Below are positions 8,728-16,217 of a stretch of DNA of 51,332 nt, piece by piece (position 1 is the first letter of the stretch; each line of letters starts with the position of its first letter). The DNA is from CAG-177 sp964587915 (GTDB taxonomy: Bacteria; Bacillota; Clostridia; Oscillospirales; Acutalibacteraceae), in contig CAZPMK010000012.1 in NCBI GenBank assembly GCA_964587915.1, positions 1-51,332 of the forward strand, written 5' to 3'. The position numbers and the translations under genes were made by a program. Under the pieces are notes generated by a model that was given only the letters and a program-made list of their open reading frames with translations, ran no database searches and was not told the origin of the DNA.

Positions 8728-10097
8728 TGATTTTTAGGTTGAATGAAGCACTCGGTGCCTTTGTTTGGGGTACGCCCATGCTTGTCGTTTTTTTGATGAC
8801 GGGGCTGTATTTGACGGTTCGTTCGGGATTTTTTCAAATTACGGGCATAAAAACATGGCTCGGCAAAACCGTTTTTGCACCGAGAGAAAATAAAAACAAG
8901 GTGTCGGACGGCTCCGTAAGTCAGAGGGGAGCACTCTTTTCCGCACTTGCCGCCTGCCTCGGCACGGGGAATATCGTCGGAGTGGCAACGGCTGTTTATT
9001 CGGGCGGAGCGGGAGCGATATTCTGGATGTGGATATCCGCGGTTTTCGGCATGATGACCTCCTGCTGTGAGAATATTCTCGGCGTACGCTACAGAGTGCG
9101 TTCCGAGGACGGCTCATGGCTCGGCGGCCCCATGCTTTATATCGAACGCGGCTTGGGGAGGAAAGGACTTGCGGCAGTCTACGCCGTTTTGCTTATCGGT
9201 GCATCTCTCGGAATGGGAAACATGACTCAGGCAAATTCCGTAGCCTGCGGACTTGAGACGTTCGGAGTGCCGAAAATGCTGACTGCCGCCGTGCTTTGCG
9301 GCTTTTTGCTCATAACCGTGTCGGGCGGTCTTAAACGCATAAGCTCGGTTTCGGAAAGACTCATTCCCGTTTTGTCCTGCGTTTTTGTTTTGGGGTGCCT
9401 TGCGATTATTGCGGTAAATATCCGCTCCCTTGTGCCGTGCATAAAAATGATATTCAAAGAAGCATTCAGCGTTAAAGCCGTTTCGGGCTACGGGATGTCA
9501 AGGGCAATGCGTTACGGGATATCACGGGGCGTATTCTCCAATGAAGCGGGGCTCGGAAGCAGCTCGGTAATTCATTCCTGTGCCGAATGTGAAAGTCCGT
9601 CACAGCAGGGAATGTGGGGTATTCTCGAGGTTTTCATAGATACCGTTTTGATGTGTACCGTCACCGCCGCGGCACTTTTGACGAGCGGAGTGTGGCAAAA
9701 TGACCCGTCACTCGACGGCGTGGATTATTGCAATGCGGCGTTTTCAAGTGTTTTCGGCACGGCGGGTACGTACTTTTTGAGCGGCTGTATCAGCCTTTTT
9801 GCACTTGCAACGCTGATTGCATGGTCGTATTACGGAAGTCGGGGAGCGGTGTATCTTTTCGGCGAAAAAGCAAAGAAAATTTATAACATCATATATGCCT
9901 TGACTGCGGCGGCAGGCTGTATGCTGAGGCTTGAAAGCGTTTGGAGTATTTCGGATACCCTTAACGGCTTAATGGCGGTGCCGAATATTTTTTCGTTGCT
10001 GCTGCTGTCGGGGGAGGCGGTGAAATTGCTCGGAAAGGATAGAAATGGAATTCACGGAAAAAGACTTGTCTCTGCTCATCGAGGAGCTGAGGAATGA
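8727..10097 (+). CDS. AGCS-family sodium:alanine/glycine symporter
   Basis: This 456-residue inner-membrane carrier belongs to the alanine or glycine:cation symporter (AGCS) family, which takes up small neutral amino acids with Na+ or H+. The family N-terminus (LNEALGAFVWGTP, then GLYLTVRSGFFQI) is clear. So are the conserved loops GALFSALAACLGTGNIVGVATA at about residue 68 and SRGVFSNEAGLGSSSVIHS at about 266. Some ten hydrophobic helices are visible. The start codon is GTG, placed by GAGGTGA six bases upstream, and both are partly inside a hairpin. The C-terminal 20 residues are polar and overlap two short ORFs in other frames. No glycine riboswitch was seen upstream. Confidence 0.92.
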   Translation: MIFRLNEALGAFVWGTPMLVVFLMTGLYLTVRSGFFQITGIKTWLGKTVFAPRENKNKVSDGSVSQRGALFSALAACLGTGNIVGVATAVYSGGAGAIFWMWISAVFGMMTSCCENILGVRYRVRSEDGSWLGGPMLYIERGLGRKGLAAVYAVLLIGASLGMGNMTQANSVACGLETFGVPKMLTAAVLCGFLLITVSGGLKRISSVSERLIPVLSCVFVLGCLAIIAVNIRSLVPCIKMIFKEAFSVKAVSGYGMSRAMRYGISRGVFSNEAGLGSSSVIHSCAECESPSQQGMWGILEVFIDTVLMCTVTAAALLTSGVWQNDPSLDGVDYCNAAFSSVFGTAGTYFLSGCISLFALATLIAWSYYGSRGAVYLFGEKAKKIYNIIYALTAAAGCMLRLESVWSISDTLNGLMAVPNIFSLLLLSGEAVKLLGKDRNGIHGKRLVSAHRGAEE

Positions 10098-10207
10098 AAA
10101 ACTGTACTCTTGACGATTTTACGTTCAACAAGTCCTTGCAGAAAGCCGTTGAATCCTACAGAGCAGCTCCCGAGGATAAGGAACTGCTGAGAAAAATGAA
10201 GAGGTAA
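10094..10207 (+). CDS. Small 37-residue protein translationally coupled to the symporter
   Basis: The ATG overlaps the symporter stop in the arrangement ATGA (10094-10097). The ORF runs 37 codons, starting MKNCTLDDFTF and ending RKMKR. The product is charged and probably mostly helical, with no membrane segment. A second short frame, 10045-10113 (MEFTEKDLSLLIEELRNE..., 22 residues, preceded by AAAGGA), overlaps both genes in a third frame. One or both may be real, or one is a remnant of the other. An intrinsic terminator follows at once, which supports the idea that the transcript was meant to include this ORF. No family is recognised. Confidence 0.45.
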   Translation: MKNCTLDDFTFNKSLQKAVESYRAAPEDKELLRKMKR

Positions 10208-10214
10208 CATATTC

Positions 10215-10253
10215 ACCGTGTCGGTTGCGGCTATGCCTGCCGATGCGGTTTTA
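10215..10253 (+). terminator. Intrinsic terminator after the symporter unit
   Basis: ACCGTGTCGG (10215-10224) pairs with CCGATGCGGT (10240-10249) over 10 base pairs with two wobbles, followed by TTTTATTTAT. Confidence 0.65.
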
Positions 10254-10273
10254 TTTATAAAATTTACAATATG

Positions 10274-10303
10274 TTAACCGTTTTCGACGAAAAATAGTAT
10301 AAA
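10274..10303 (+). promoter_or_regulatory. Probable promoter of the DUF5685 unit
   Basis: TTAACC (10274-10279) and TATAAA (10298-10303) are 18 bases apart. The -35 box is weak; the -10 region (AGTATAAAATAAAA) is good. Confidence 0.45.
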
Positions 10304-10336
10304 ATAAAACAGAATACAATTTTCGGAGTGTTTTGC

Positions 10337-11230
10337 TTGCTCGGATATATCAGGGCGTATAAGCCCGAAATGAAAATGAAGGATTACGAGCTTTATCGCG
10401 GAGTTTACTGTTCGCTATGTCGAGTGCTCGGCAGGGAATATACTCCGCTTGCTCAGCTTTTTCTCAGCTACGATTTTGCGTTTGCCGCATTGCTGAGACT
10501 TTCCGTCGGCGGTGATGCCTGCCGTTTTTCTGCGAAAAGGTGCCCGTATAATCCTGCAAAAAAATGTATGATTTGCGGCGACAGAGAAGAAATCGAGCTT
10601 TGTGCCCATGCACTCATCATCACCGTTTATTATAAATTGCTCGATGATTTGCATGACAGGGGATTTTTTCACCGCATAGCGGCGGCTCTGCTTTTTCCCG
10701 CCGTTGCTCTCATGCACAAAAAGGCTCGAAAGCGTGCTCCCGAGGCGGAGAAAGCCATCGGCGGTGCAATGAAAGAGCAGACACGGGCGGAGGCGGATGC
10801 TCAATGCGGTATTGACCGTGCGGCAGACCCGAGTGCAGCGGCTCTCGGAGAGTTTTTTTCGCTCGGCTTTACGGGCGAACGGGCATCGGCACTCAAAAGG
10901 CTCGGATACATGACGGGCAGATTTGTTTATATTCTTGATGCGGCGGATGACCTTGAGGACGATATCCGCAAAAAAGGCTTCAATCCGTTTATCAAAGAAA
11001 ATCCCGAATTGACAACCGAACAGGGTCGCAGGAGCTTTGCCGAAAGAGCCGAGGGAGCGTTAAATCTCACTCAGTCTCAGGCAGTTGAGGCTCTCAAGGA
11101 GATTAAGCCCGAACGGTTCAAAGATATTCTCGAAAATATAATTTATGACGGCTTTGACAATGCGGCAAAAACCGTTACGGCAAAATATTTGCCCGCTAAA
11201 TCCAAGAAGACAGATTATACAGTTGACTGA
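10337..11230 (+). CDS. DUF5685-family protein of unknown function
   Basis: This is a 297-residue, mostly helical soluble protein that I recognise as DUF5685, a family of Firmicutes without an assigned function. The start chosen is TTG at 10337 (MLGYIRAYKPE), because GGAG at 10325-10328 is eight bases upstream and the family begins like this; a GTG at 10328 overlaps that ribosome site. Seven cysteines cluster in the first 90 residues (YCSLC at 24-28, then positions 62, 69, 77, 80 and 89), suggesting a bound metal. Two acidic motifs, DDLHD (103-107) and DAADDLEDD (201-209, followed by GFNPF), resemble the paired aspartate motifs of class I isoprenoid synthases of the squalene/phytoene type. That resemblance is my inference. 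The J-like gene starts 11 bases after the stop. Confidence 0.75.
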   Translation: MLGYIRAYKPEMKMKDYELYRGVYCSLCRVLGREYTPLAQLFLSYDFAFAALLRLSVGGDACRFSAKRCPYNPAKKCMICGDREEIELCAHALIITVYYKLLDDLHDRGFFHRIAAALLFPAVALMHKKARKRAPEAEKAIGGAMKEQTRAEADAQCGIDRAADPSAAALGEFFSLGFTGERASALKRLGYMTGRFVYILDAADDLEDDIRKKGFNPFIKENPELTTEQGRRSFAERAEGALNLTQSQAVEALKEIKPERFKDILENIIYDGFDNAAKTVTAKYLPAKSKKTDYTVD

Positions 11231-11241
11231 GGTGCAGAATT

Positions 11242-11826
11242 ATGAGGAATCCGTATGATGTTCTCGGCATTGACCGAAATGCCGACATGAATCAAGTGAA
11301 TACGGCATACAGAGGGCTTGCAAAAAGGTATCAGGGCGTTGACGCCGCAAAAATGGATGAAATCAATGCCGCATATGATGCCATAGTTATGAACGCCTCA
11401 ACCGATACGGACTACCGCCGTTCGGGAAACGGATATTCTTATTCCTATTCGGGTACGGCTGATTATTCGGATATTCGGGCGAAAATCAACGCCAACAGGC
11501 TCGAGGATGCCCAAACTCTGCTTGACGGTATTCCCGAGAGTGTCCGAGACGCACAATGGTATTATCTCAAAGGAACCATTCAGCAAAAGAGAGGCTGGCT
11601 CGAGGAGGCGGCGAGTAATTTTGCAACCGCCTGCAATATGGACCCGTCAAACAACACCTATAAAATGGCATTCAACAAAGTGAATCAGGCACGCTCCGGC
11701 GGTTACAGAGCCGAAAGGAAAAATTCAGATGATTCGGGCTGTTCGGCGTGTGACATTTGCTCGGGTCTGCTTTGTGCCGACTGCTGCTGTGAATGCTTCG
11801 GCGGTGATTTAATACCTTGTTGCTGA
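11242..11826 (+). CDS. J-domain-like protein without HPD, with cysteine-rich tail
   Basis: This 194-residue protein has three parts. Residues 1-50 match a J domain (NPYDVLGIDRNADMNQVNTA, then DEINAAYDAI), but the loop that should read His-Pro-Asp is Gln31-Gly32-Val33. It therefore should not stimulate DnaK in the usual way. A Ser/Tyr/Gly-rich linker leads to a helical, TPR-like segment (about 88-145) with alternating Leu, Ala and Tyr. Residues 167-194 carry ten cysteines (CSACDIC, then LLCADCCCEC, ending IPCC), which suggests metal binding, lipidation or membrane-edge placement. The gene lies between DUF5685 and a small membrane protein, and the operon spacing is tight. It may be a scaffold for its neighbours rather than a chaperone helper. 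The fold call is good; the role is unknown. Confidence 0.75.
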   Translation: MRNPYDVLGIDRNADMNQVNTAYRGLAKRYQGVDAAKMDEINAAYDAIVMNASTDTDYRRSGNGYSYSYSGTADYSDIRAKINANRLEDAQTLLDGIPESVRDAQWYYLKGTIQQKRGWLEEAASNFATACNMDPSNNTYKMAFNKVNQARSGGYRAERKNSDDSGCSACDICSGLLCADCCCECFGGDLIPCC

Positions 11827-11839
11827 GGAGTGAAAAATT

Positions 11840-12373
11840 TTGAAGCAAAGCTCCAAGTGTGCTTTGGGCGGCATAGTTTCCGCTCTTTCGCTTGTTATGA
11901 TGATATCCGTTGCAGTCATACCGTTTTTGACCTACGCCTTGCCTGCGGCAGCGGGAATGCTCATAGTGTTCATGGTTATCGAAACGGATAAAAAGTGGGC
12001 ATTCGGCGTGTATGCGGCGGTTGCGATCCTCGGCGTATTGCTTGTTCCGGATAAAGAGGTAGCCGTGATGTACCTTGCATTTTTCGGCTATTATCCGATA
12101 TTAAAGGCGGCGGTTGAAGCAAAGCTGCACACTGCTGTATGTTGGGTGATAAAGCTCGCGGCATTCCTTGCATCAATGGTTATCTCGTATTATCTCATGA
12201 TAAAATTCATGGGCGTTACGATAGATGAAACGGAGGAGTTCGGCATGGCGGCAATACCCATTCTTCTCGGCATGGGTACGCTTGCATTCGTGCTTTACGA
12301 TATCGCCTTAACAAAGCTCGTTACGCTTTACATGATAAAGTGGAGAAAGTATTTTAAAAGATATTTCAAATAA
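11840..12373 (+). CDS. Small multi-pass membrane protein of the DUF5685 unit
   Basis: This 177-residue protein has five to six hydrophobic segments (roughly 8-30, 32-48, 53-70, 72-90, 97-122 and 138-165) and a basic C-terminus (KWRKYFKRYFK), so the C-terminus is likely cytoplasmic. Translation starts at TTG: GAGGAG at 11825-11830 is nine bases upstream and overlaps the previous stop. The layout loosely resembles substrate-binding (S) subunits of ECF vitamin transporters, but I see no signature that proves it and no ECF ATPase or T subunit nearby. It is the last gene of the three-gene unit; the next gene has its own promoter. Confidence 0.7.
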   Translation: MKQSSKCALGGIVSALSLVMMISVAVIPFLTYALPAAAGMLIVFMVIETDKKWAFGVYAAVAILGVLLVPDKEVAVMYLAFFGYYPILKAAVEAKLHTAVCWVIKLAAFLASMVISYYLMIKFMGVTIDETEEFGMAAIPILLGMGTLAFVLYDIALTKLVTLYMIKWRKYFKRYFK

Positions 12374-12377
12374 ATTA

Positions 12378-12406
12378 TTGATTTTTCATGCAAATATTTA
12401 TATAAT
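12378..12406 (+). promoter_or_regulatory. Predicted promoter of the GH109-kinase-GH4 operon
   Basis: TTGATT (12378-12383) and TATAAT (12401-12406) are exactly 17 bases apart. The first 17 bases, TTGATTTTTCATGCAAA, are identical to those at the groESL promoter (37364-37380). Confidence 0.75.
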
Positions 12407-12438
12407 TAGAGCAAGACCATTCGGGAGGAAAATCAAGA

Positions 12439-13698
12439 ATGAAAAGCACGGTTAATATCGGCGTGATAGGAATAAGCGGACGAGGCAGGAGTCAGCTCAG
12501 AGAGCTTCTCAACTGTGACGGCGTTCGGGTTCCCGCAGTTTGCGATATCTATCCCGACAGAGTCGAGGACGGGGTGCGGATAGTCAAGGAGGCAACGGGC
12601 GAGGATGCTGCCGGTTATCTTGATTATAAAGAGCTTCTTGCACGGGATGACCTTGATGCCGTGATGTGCTGTACAACATGGATAACCCACGGGCGTATAG
12701 CCGTTGATGCAATGCGTGCAGGCAAACACGTTGCACTTGAAGTCGGCGGTGCGGCAAGCGTTGAAGAATGTTGGCAGATGGTCAGAGCGAGCGAGGAGAC
12801 GGGCAAATTCTGTATGCTTCTCGAAAATTGCTGTTATGACAGAAACGAAATGGCGATATTCAACATGGTTAAGCAAAATCTTTTCGGAGAGCTTATCCAT
12901 TTGCAGGGCGGATATCAGCATGACCTGCGGGATGAAATATCTCTCGGCAGAGAAAACCGCCACGGCAGACTTGTGAATTTTCAGCACAGAAACGGCGAGC
13001 TTTACCCCACGCATCAGCTCGGACCGATTTCAAAGGTTCTCGGAATCAACCGAGGCAACCGATATATTTCACTCAGCTCCTTTGCAACAAAATCGAGGGG
13101 TCTTAACGAGTGGATAATCAAAAATAAGGGCGAGGATTACGACCTTGCCGATTACAGCTTCAATCAGGGCGACGTTGTCACTACGGTGATAAAATGTGCC
13201 GACGGTGAAACTGTTGTTCTCACGCATGACTGCTCCCTCCCGAGACCCTATTCAAGAGGCTACCGCGTTCAGGGAACAAGGGGCATCTACATGGAGGACG
13301 GCAACCGTATTTATCTTGAGGGGCAGAGCCTTGAGGACCCGAAGCATTGGACGCACAAATGGGAAAGTGCCGCTCCGTACATAGAAAAGTACGAGCATCC
13401 GCTTTGGAAAAAATACAAGGTGGACGGTGTTCATGCGGGCGGTCACGGAGGCATGGATTATCTGGTGCTCAGTGCATTCGCAGAGAGTGTCAGAATGGAT
13501 GCAAAGCCGCCGATAGATGTTTACGATACGGCAACGTGGATGGCTGTTACCTGCCTTTCCGAGCAGTCGATAGCCATAGGCGGAGCACCCGTGCCGTTCC
13601 CCGATTTCACGAACGGAATGTGGATAGAAAGAGAACCGTACCGCCGAGGCACTTTCTGCCTTGACGAGGTTTGCAATGATTGTTTTGAGGAAGAATGA
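12439..13698 (+). CDS. Gfo/Idh/MocA-fold NAD-dependent glycosidase, GH109-like
   Basis: This 419-residue protein has an N-terminal Rossmann domain (GVIGISGRGRSQLREL, residues 8-23) typical of Gfo/Idh/MocA dehydrogenases. Two later motifs point to glycoside hydrolase family 109, whose founding member is an NAD+-dependent alpha-N-acetylgalactosaminidase that uses an oxidation-elimination mechanism. They are LYPTHQLGP (188-196, with His192 as the likely catalytic residue) and GGHGGMDYLVLSAF near residue 335. The C-terminal FPDFTNGMW matches the family's PDFT(R/N)GxW end. No signal peptide is present, so it acts on imported sugars, unlike the secreted Bacteroidetes members. It is followed nine bases later by a BadF/NAGK-type kinase and then a GH4 enzyme. 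Exact substrate is uncertain; a related oxidoreductase role remains possible. Confidence 0.75.
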   Translation: MKSTVNIGVIGISGRGRSQLRELLNCDGVRVPAVCDIYPDRVEDGVRIVKEATGEDAAGYLDYKELLARDDLDAVMCCTTWITHGRIAVDAMRAGKHVALEVGGAASVEECWQMVRASEETGKFCMLLENCCYDRNEMAIFNMVKQNLFGELIHLQGGYQHDLRDEISLGRENRHGRLVNFQHRNGELYPTHQLGPISKVLGINRGNRYISLSSFATKSRGLNEWIIKNKGEDYDLADYSFNQGDVVTTVIKCADGETVVLTHDCSLPRPYSRGYRVQGTRGIYMEDGNRIYLEGQSLEDPKHWTHKWESAAPYIEKYEHPLWKKYKVDGVHAGGHGGMDYLVLSAFAESVRMDAKPPIDVYDTATWMAVTCLSEQSIAIGGAPVPFPDFTNGMWIEREPYRRGTFCLDEVCNDCFEEE

Positions 13699-13707
13699 GG
13701 TGTTAAA

Positions 13708-14649
13708 ATGAAGTATTACATAGGCGTTGACGGCGGCGGAACAAAAACGGCGTTTGCACTTTTCAACGAAAGTAAGGAAATGCTTGAATATGTTGAGGGA
13801 GCGGGCAGTAACCATGAAAATCTCGAAACCTCCTTTGACGGTGCAAGTGATATCATAATCGAGGGATTAAACGCTCTTTGCGAAAAGGCGGGTATTTCTC
13901 TTGAGGATGTCAGCTTTACTCTCATGGGTCTTGCGGGAATCGACCACGAATATCAGTACGATGCAATGTGTGAGATGCTCCGCAAAAAGGGACTTCGCAA
14001 TTTTGAAGTATTCAATGACGGCTTTATCGTTGTAAAAGCGGGCAGCGAAAGCGGCTGTGCCATAGGCTACAATTGCGGCACGGGCGTTTGCTGTAACGGC
14101 ATAGACGAGAACGGCAAAAAGCTCCAGCTTGCGGGTCTCGGCAGATTTTCAGGCGATATTTCCGGCGGTGTCGATATAGCGATTAAGGCGTTTGAGCTTG
14201 TTTATAACGAGCTTTTCCTCGGACTTGAAAAAACGCTTATAACCGAGCTTGTCAAGGAGCATTTGGGCTTCACGGGCAGAGAAAAATTCCTCGGCTTCAT
14301 TGAAAAAATGGAGGGCGAGAATGCGGGCGAATACATAAGAGAGTTTGTCGGTTGCTTCTTTGAGGCGGCAAAAATGGGCGATAAGCCCGCTCTCGACTAT
14401 TGCGAGAAAATGGCACAGCGCGGTGCGGAGCTTATATCCGCTTTGTCACATGAGCTTGATTTTTCGGGCGACGAAATTGAGGTTGTTCTCTCCGGCTCGA
14501 TAAACGTAAAGCTCGACAACAAGGCGTATATGGATATGCTCCTCTCAAAGGCGGAGGCACTCAGCGGCAAGAAACTCAAATTCATAAAGCTGAAGGCTCA
14601 GCCCGTTATCGGCTGTATCAATTGGATAATGCAGGATTATGCGAAATAA
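13708..14649 (+). CDS. BadF/NAGK-family ATPase, probable N-acetylhexosamine kinase
   Basis: This 313-residue cytoplasmic ASKHA-fold kinase belongs to the BadF/BadG/NAGK group. The phosphate-1 loop DGGGTKTAFALF (8-19) is intact. The second, GYNCGTGVCCNGID, and the following GLGRFSGDISGGVDIA (about 145-160) correspond to the N-acetylglucosamine kinase pattern (GTGS...GxG...GDEGSG), with SGDISGG in place of GDEGSG. It most likely phosphorylates a free N-acetylhexosamine released by the adjoining GH109-like enzyme. The ATG has GAGG nine bases upstream, and the gene sits nine bases after the GH109 gene. The BadF family also contains 2-hydroxyglutaryl-CoA dehydratase activators, but the Cys pair that binds their iron-sulfur cluster is not evident here. 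Confidence 0.82.
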   Translation: MKYYIGVDGGGTKTAFALFNESKEMLEYVEGAGSNHENLETSFDGASDIIIEGLNALCEKAGISLEDVSFTLMGLAGIDHEYQYDAMCEMLRKKGLRNFEVFNDGFIVVKAGSESGCAIGYNCGTGVCCNGIDENGKKLQLAGLGRFSGDISGGVDIAIKAFELVYNELFLGLEKTLITELVKEHLGFTGREKFLGFIEKMEGENAGEYIREFVGCFFEAAKMGDKPALDYCEKMAQRGAELISALSHELDFSGDEIEVVLSGSINVKLDNKAYMDMLLSKAEALSGKKLKFIKLKAQPVIGCINWIMQDYAK

Positions 14650-14683
14650 GTAACCAATCTCAATATAAAGGAGTAAATATATC

Positions 14684-15967
14684 ATGAAAGAAATCAGCGT
14701 TGCGGTTATCGGTTCGGGCAGTACATATTGTCCCGAGCTTGTAGACGGCTTCCTTAAAGCAAAGGACAGCCTCAAGCTCAAAAAAATATCCTTTATGGAT
14801 ATCGACGAGAGAAAGAGAACAATAGTCGGAAACCTCTGCGTTCGTATGCTCAAGAATGCGAATTGCGACTGCGAGGTTGTCTTTACCGATGACCTTGATA
14901 CCGCACTTCAGGGAGCGGATTTTGTCGTTACTCAGATTAGAGTGGGCAAGCTCCCCTGCCGTCATCTTGATGAGAGCATTCCCAAGAAATATAATCTTAT
15001 CGGACAGGAAACCACCGGTATCGGCGGCTTTTTCAAGGCTCAGCGTACCATTCCCGTCATAAAGAATATCTGCGACAGAATTGAAGCTGTTTGCCCCAAT
15101 GCATGGCTTATCAACTTCACCAATCCTTCGGGCATCATCACCGAATTTGTACTCAACAACACCAACGTTAAGTGCATCGGTCTTTGCAACGTTCCCATTG
15201 ATATGATTGATGACCTTAAAGAAATCACGGGCGATGATGCAAAGATAACCTATGTAGGACTCAACCATTTGAGCTGGATAACCTCTGTTCTCAAGGACGG
15301 CAAGGAGATTCTTCCCGACCTTATTGAATCGGGCTTCTCTCCCAAGGTTATGGCAAATATCAAGGATGATGGCTTCTCAATCGACTGCCTCAAGACGATA
15401 AAGGCTATTCCGTCATCATATCTTCAGTATTATTACTGCCGTGAAGCGAAGCTCCAACATCAGCGTGAGGACGAAAAGACAAGAGCACAGGTCTGCATGG
15501 AGATTGAAGAGCAGCTTCTTGAAATGTACAAGGACGAAAATATCGTCACAAAGCCCGCTCTGCTCGACAAGAGAGGCGGTCACAAGTATTCTCTTGCCGC
15601 CGTTTCACTTATTGATTCTCTTGCAAACAACAAGAGAGACGTTCATGTTGTCAACATAAAGAACAACGGCACTCTGCCCTTTATGGCTGATGACGATATC
15701 GTTGAAATTGCGGCTGTTATCGGCGACGACGGAGCACATCCCGTACCTGTTACCGAGCATATCAATGACCATATCGTAGGACTTATGCAGGTTGTCAAGA
15801 CCTATGAAAAGTATGCGGTTAAAGCGGCAATCAAGGGCAGTGACGAGGACGCAATAAAGGGTCTGCTTGTTCATCCCCTTGTAGGCGACTGGGAAAAGAC
15901 AATAAACTGCTTTAATGAGCTTAAAGAGGCTCACAAGGAGTTCCTTCCCCAATATTTCAACAAATAA
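14684..15967 (+). CDS. GH4-family 6-phospho-glycosidase (NAD+ and metal dependent)
   Basis: This 427-residue enzyme belongs to glycoside hydrolase family 4, which cleaves phosphorylated disaccharides by oxidation at C3 using NAD+ and a divalent metal, usually Mn2+. The N-terminal nucleotide-binding turn is AVIGSGSTYCPEL (7-19). The metal-binding Cys168-Asn169 (GLCNVP) and His195 (LNHLSW) are present, as is LIGQETTGIGGFF (105-117). The Tyr in RGGHKYSLAA near residue 300 is the likely catalytic base. The motifs fit the 6-phospho-beta-glucosidase (LicH/CelF) branch better than the alpha branch. AAAGGAG precedes the ATG. It is the last gene of the operon that starts with GH109. Since no PTS gene is in this window, its phosphorylated substrate may come from the neighbouring kinase or from a PTS elsewhere. 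Confidence 0.88.
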   Translation: MKEISVAVIGSGSTYCPELVDGFLKAKDSLKLKKISFMDIDERKRTIVGNLCVRMLKNANCDCEVVFTDDLDTALQGADFVVTQIRVGKLPCRHLDESIPKKYNLIGQETTGIGGFFKAQRTIPVIKNICDRIEAVCPNAWLINFTNPSGIITEFVLNNTNVKCIGLCNVPIDMIDDLKEITGDDAKITYVGLNHLSWITSVLKDGKEILPDLIESGFSPKVMANIKDDGFSIDCLKTIKAIPSSYLQYYYCREAKLQHQREDEKTRAQVCMEIEEQLLEMYKDENIVTKPALLDKRGGHKYSLAAVSLIDSLANNKRDVHVVNIKNNGTLPFMADDDIVEIAAVIGDDGAHPVPVTEHINDHIVGLMQVVKTYEKYAVKAAIKGSDEDAIKGLLVHPLVGDWEKTINCFNELKEAHKEFLPQYFNK

Positions 15968-15979
15968 TGCATCGGCGTA

Positions 15980-16008
15980 TTGACAAAATACGACCCATGC
16001 TATATAAT
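15980..16008 (+). promoter_or_regulatory. Consensus promoter of the SAM riboswitch-metK unit
   Basis: TTGACA (15980-15985) and TATAAT (16003-16008) are 17 bases apart: a full consensus. The -35 sits inside an inverted repeat, CGTATT (15976-15981) / AATACG (15987-15992), which may be chance or a regulator site. Confidence 0.85.
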
Positions 16009-16032
16009 ACTTGATTGTCAATAGAATATGTC

Positions 16033-16163
16033 CTTATTAAGAGCGGCTGAGGGGACAGGCCCTTTGAAGCCCGGCAACCTGTGTTATACAAGGTGCTAAT
16101 TCCTGCGGTTTAACCGAAAGATAAGGTGTTTTCGCCCGCCGAGGACTCCTTCGGCGGGTTTTA
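16033..16163 (+). ncRNA. SAM-I (S-box) riboswitch with terminator
   Basis: The aptamer runs from CTTATTAAGAG (16033) to GAAAGATAAG (16125), whose ends pair as P1. The S-box core is intact: GAGCGGCTGAGGGGACAGGCCC, GAAGCCCGGCAACCT, the AAGGTGCTAATTCCTGC segment with its kink-turn region, and GAAAGATAAG. The expression platform is the terminator at 16135-16163 (CCCGCCGA/TCGGCGGG, then TTTTATT). When S-adenosylmethionine binds, P1 stabilises and the terminator forms, shutting off metK. This is direct feedback by the product of the gene it controls. Confidence 0.95.
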
Positions 16164-16217
16164 TTAAATGCAGAGGACAGAGCTTCCGTTGATAATACTA
16201 TTAAGTGAGGTAATACC

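Noticed and set aside
14660..15268. Minus-strand frame of 202 codons opposite GH4
   Set aside because: It lies fully antisense to a well-supported GH4 gene with all catalytic motifs; no family likeness.
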